From: JBCCWR01 sp039193385
Lineage (GTDB): Bacteria > Verrucomicrobiota > Verrucomicrobiia > Methylacidiphilales > JBCCWR01
Assembly: GCA_039193385.1 (NCBI GenBank)
Contig: JBCCWR010000057.1
Location: 1 to 14,372 of the forward strand
Length of the DNA: 14,372 nucleotides
Direction: 5' to 3'
How positions within the stretch are numbered: position 1 is the first letter of the stretch; every line of letters starts with the position of its first letter. The notes below the pieces were generated by a model. That model was not told where the DNA came from, searched no databases, and saw only the letters and a program-made list of their open reading frames with translations. Positions 12,706-14,372 of this stretch are shown in pieces. A program made the translations under genes and the position numbers.

Positions 12706-14372
12706 ATGTTGATACAATTTCATAAAGGACAGGATGGCCTATGGAAAATTTCCAGAGGGCTACAGGCGTTTATTCTCTTCAGCTTTTTATTCTGGAGCAT
12801 CACACCCTGTGCTGTGGCAAATCCCAGCGGCGAACAGGTCGTGGCGGGAACGGCCTCCTTTCAACGCACCGCCAATGGAACTATCTTAAACATTAACACC
12901 AGTGACCGCGTGGTTATCAACTGGCAGGACTTCTCTATCGGCGGGGGCGAGCTGACTCAGTTTAATCAACCAAGTGCTAGTTCTATGGCTCTCAATCGAG
13001 TCATCACCGGAAATCCTTCCGCCATCTACGGCACGCTGCGAGCCAATGGCAATGTCTTTCTTACTAACCCCAACGGCATCTTCATTGGTCCCTCCGGGCT
13101 GGTTGATACGGGTGGTTTTGTGGCATCCACTCTGGATGTCCTGCCGGATGATTTTATGACCGGGGGAGATATGGATTTTTCCGGCACCTCGACCAGCTCC
13201 ATCATCAATCAGGGTAACATTCAGACTTTAAGTGATGATGTCATCCTTATCGCCCGGCATATTGAAAATAAAGGAAGCATTGCCTCGAGTGGAGGCGCTG
13301 TCCGTATGGCTGCCGGTAGTGAAGTGCTCTTAGCGGAAGTAGAAGATGCGGACAAACGCCTCTTTGTTCGCGCCCGCACAGGGGATGATGGTACCATCCT
13401 CAACGAAGGAACTATCGAAGGCGTCAAAGCCGAATTTACTGCCTCCAATGAAAATCCCTATGCCCTGGCCATCCAGAATAATGGCACCGTCCGAGCTACA
13501 GGCGCCATCAAAGAGGGTGGGAAGGTTTTTCTCACATCTAAAACAAGTGGTGTCATCAACCGTGGCACCATCACCGCCCACGCTGCATCTGATCCTGATG
13601 TGGTTGATGGTAAAATCACCCAGGAGTCCATGCCGGAAATCATTCTCGATGCTGAACGCGTAGTCACAACAGAGACAAGTGATATTCGCACCAAAGATGC
13701 TCCTGGTGATATCCTGATTTATGCTGCTACCGTTTCTATCGATGGCATTCTACTCAATGAACGAGGCGGAACACTCCTCATCGATCCGCAATTTGTTATT
13801 ATTGATGATGGAACTGGCGGAATGGATCTCAACACGAGTTACATTGACGCTGAGACCATTGCTACTGCCTTGGATTCATCAACCGACCCTTTAGGTCCAA
13901 TATTCCCAGTCGATGCATTTTCAACTACAACTAATGATGTTATAATCGAAGCTAGCCAGTCTATAACTGTGGGCGCTGCGATTACCGCCACAACAGGTAA
14001 CGCTAATTTATACTTAAAAGATCAAGATGATAATAACAGTTTAATCGTCAATCTAAATGACGCGATTACATTGAACGGCACCGGTGTTTTAACAGGTGAT
14101 GCTACTACAGTGAACCTAGATACAGATGGACTATTTCAAAACGCTGTAGATATCTTAGATAGTAACGCCACTACGGTAACCATCAACGCAGCCGCGAACC
14201 CCTACGGCGAGGCCGTTACTATTTCAAGGGATGTGACTATTAATTCCACAGGCACGATTGGTCTCAATAGCTTAACAGCAGATAATGATGTGACTCTGGG
14301 AGCGGATGTGACAACGACGGGTGCTCAGACCTATACAGGTCTTGTAAGGCTAAGCATGAGTGCTGATCTTGA
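12706..14372 (+). CDS. secreted filamentous-hemagglutinin N-terminal (TPS) domain protein, 3' end outside the window
   Basis: An uninterrupted reading frame runs from the ATG at 12706 to the right edge (555 codons and two bases, no stop). A signal peptide is evident: Lys/Arg in the n-region, a hydrophobic core at about 21-33, and cleavage after CAVA at residue 38. The TPS/haemagglutinin-activity domain follows (about 39-165) with INWQDFSIGGGELTQFNQP (74-89) and the hallmark NPNGIFIGPSG (121-131), which TpsB/FhaC-type outer-membrane pores recognise during two-partner secretion. Beyond it come repeats of beta-helix type with INQGNI/ILNEGTIEG/VINRGTI phrases, TLLIDPQFVIIDDG (about 355-368), and, near the edge, VTLGADVTTTGAQTYTG, a repeat unit common in very large FHA-like exoproteins. 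The full protein is probably much longer. It is likely a surface or released adhesin or matrix protein. No TpsB partner is visible. It is divergent from the CHASE2 cyclase gene. Confidence 0.88.
   Translation, partial: MLIQFHKGQDGLWKISRGLQAFILFSFLFWSITPCAVANPSGEQVVAGTASFQRTANGTILNINTSDRVVINWQDFSIGGGELTQFNQPSASSMALNRVITGNPSAIYGTLRANGNVFLTNPNGIFIGPSGLVDTGGFVASTLDVLPDDFMTGGDMDFSGTSTSSIINQGNIQTLSDDVILIARHIENKGSIASSGGAVRMAAGSEVLLAEVEDADKRLFVRARTGDDGTILNEGTIEGVKAEFTASNENPYALAIQNNGTVRATGAIKEGGKVFLTSKTSGVINRGTITAHAASDPDVVDGKITQESMPEIILDAERVVTTETSDIRTKDAPGDILIYAATVSIDGILLNERGGTLLIDPQFVIIDDGTGGMDLNTSYIDAETIATALDSSTDPLGPIFPVDAFSTTTNDVIIEASQSITVGAAITATTGNANLYLKDQDDNNSLIVNLNDAITLNGTGVLTGDATTVNLDTDGLFQNAVDILDSNATTVTINAAANPYGEAVTISRDVTINSTGTIGLNSLTADNDVTLGADVTTTGAQTYTGLVRLSMSADL

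Overview
The window reads as ordinary bacterial chromosome of moderate GC content. It is densely packed and gene orientations change often. The mix is a diderm (cell envelope with an outer membrane) set: a two-partner-secretion-type exoprotein with a filamentous-hemagglutinin N-terminal domain, a prepilin peptidase, a CHASE2 adenylate cyclase and a CruF-type carotenoid gene. That mix suggests a heterotroph of the Planctomycetes-Verrucomicrobia-Chlamydiae group, perhaps Verrucomicrobiota. This placement is inference from gene content; there is no rRNA gene to confirm it. I see no tRNA, rRNA, CRISPR array, insertion sequence or phage gene.

Layout. Positions 41-2401 hold a divergent acetate-use locus: a DUF4212 small symporter subunit (minus) and acetyl-CoA synthetase acs (plus), followed by a TPMT-type methyltransferase. 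A small retropepsin-like protease lies convergent to the methyltransferase. At 3525-5246 an Lrp/AsnC regulator and a class I/II PLP aminotransferase form an operon. It ends at a bidirectional hairpin shared with the convergent prepilin peptidase gene, which lies downstream of aroE (both minus). A divergent serine O-acetyltransferase of the long EpsC type follows. A CruG-like family 2 glycosyltransferase homologue (plus) then meets a CruF/DUF422 carotenoid hydratase (minus) tail to tail. Upstream of cruF on the minus strand is a 763-residue CHASE2-class III cyclase. Divergent from the cyclase starts a large secreted FHA-domain protein that runs off the right end; its first 555 codons are open.

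What stands out. (1) The glycosyltransferase keeps the CruG fold signature but has lost the DxD and ED motifs, so it is probably a pseudoenzyme or has a changed role next to CruF. (2) Several genes (lrp, the protease gene, the serine acetyltransferase gene, acs, and with a TTG start cruF) have a -10-like box placed so that transcription would begin on the first base of the start codon. This suggests widespread leaderless transcription. (3) In contrast, the exoprotein gene has a long leader with three potential hairpins, the last of which buries its Shine-Dalgarno sequence. (4) The cyclase carries Thr where most class III cyclases have Asp, the signature of bicarbonate-responsive class IIIb enzymes, and it shares a divergent intergenic region with the exoprotein gene.

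Functionally, acs and DUF4212 suggest acetate uptake and activation. Lrp and the aminotransferase suggest amino-acid-responsive nitrogen metabolism. The GT2/CruF pair suggests a modified acyclic carotenoid. The cyclase/exoprotein pair suggests cAMP-linked control of a surface protein. All of these couplings are inferences from neighbourhood.
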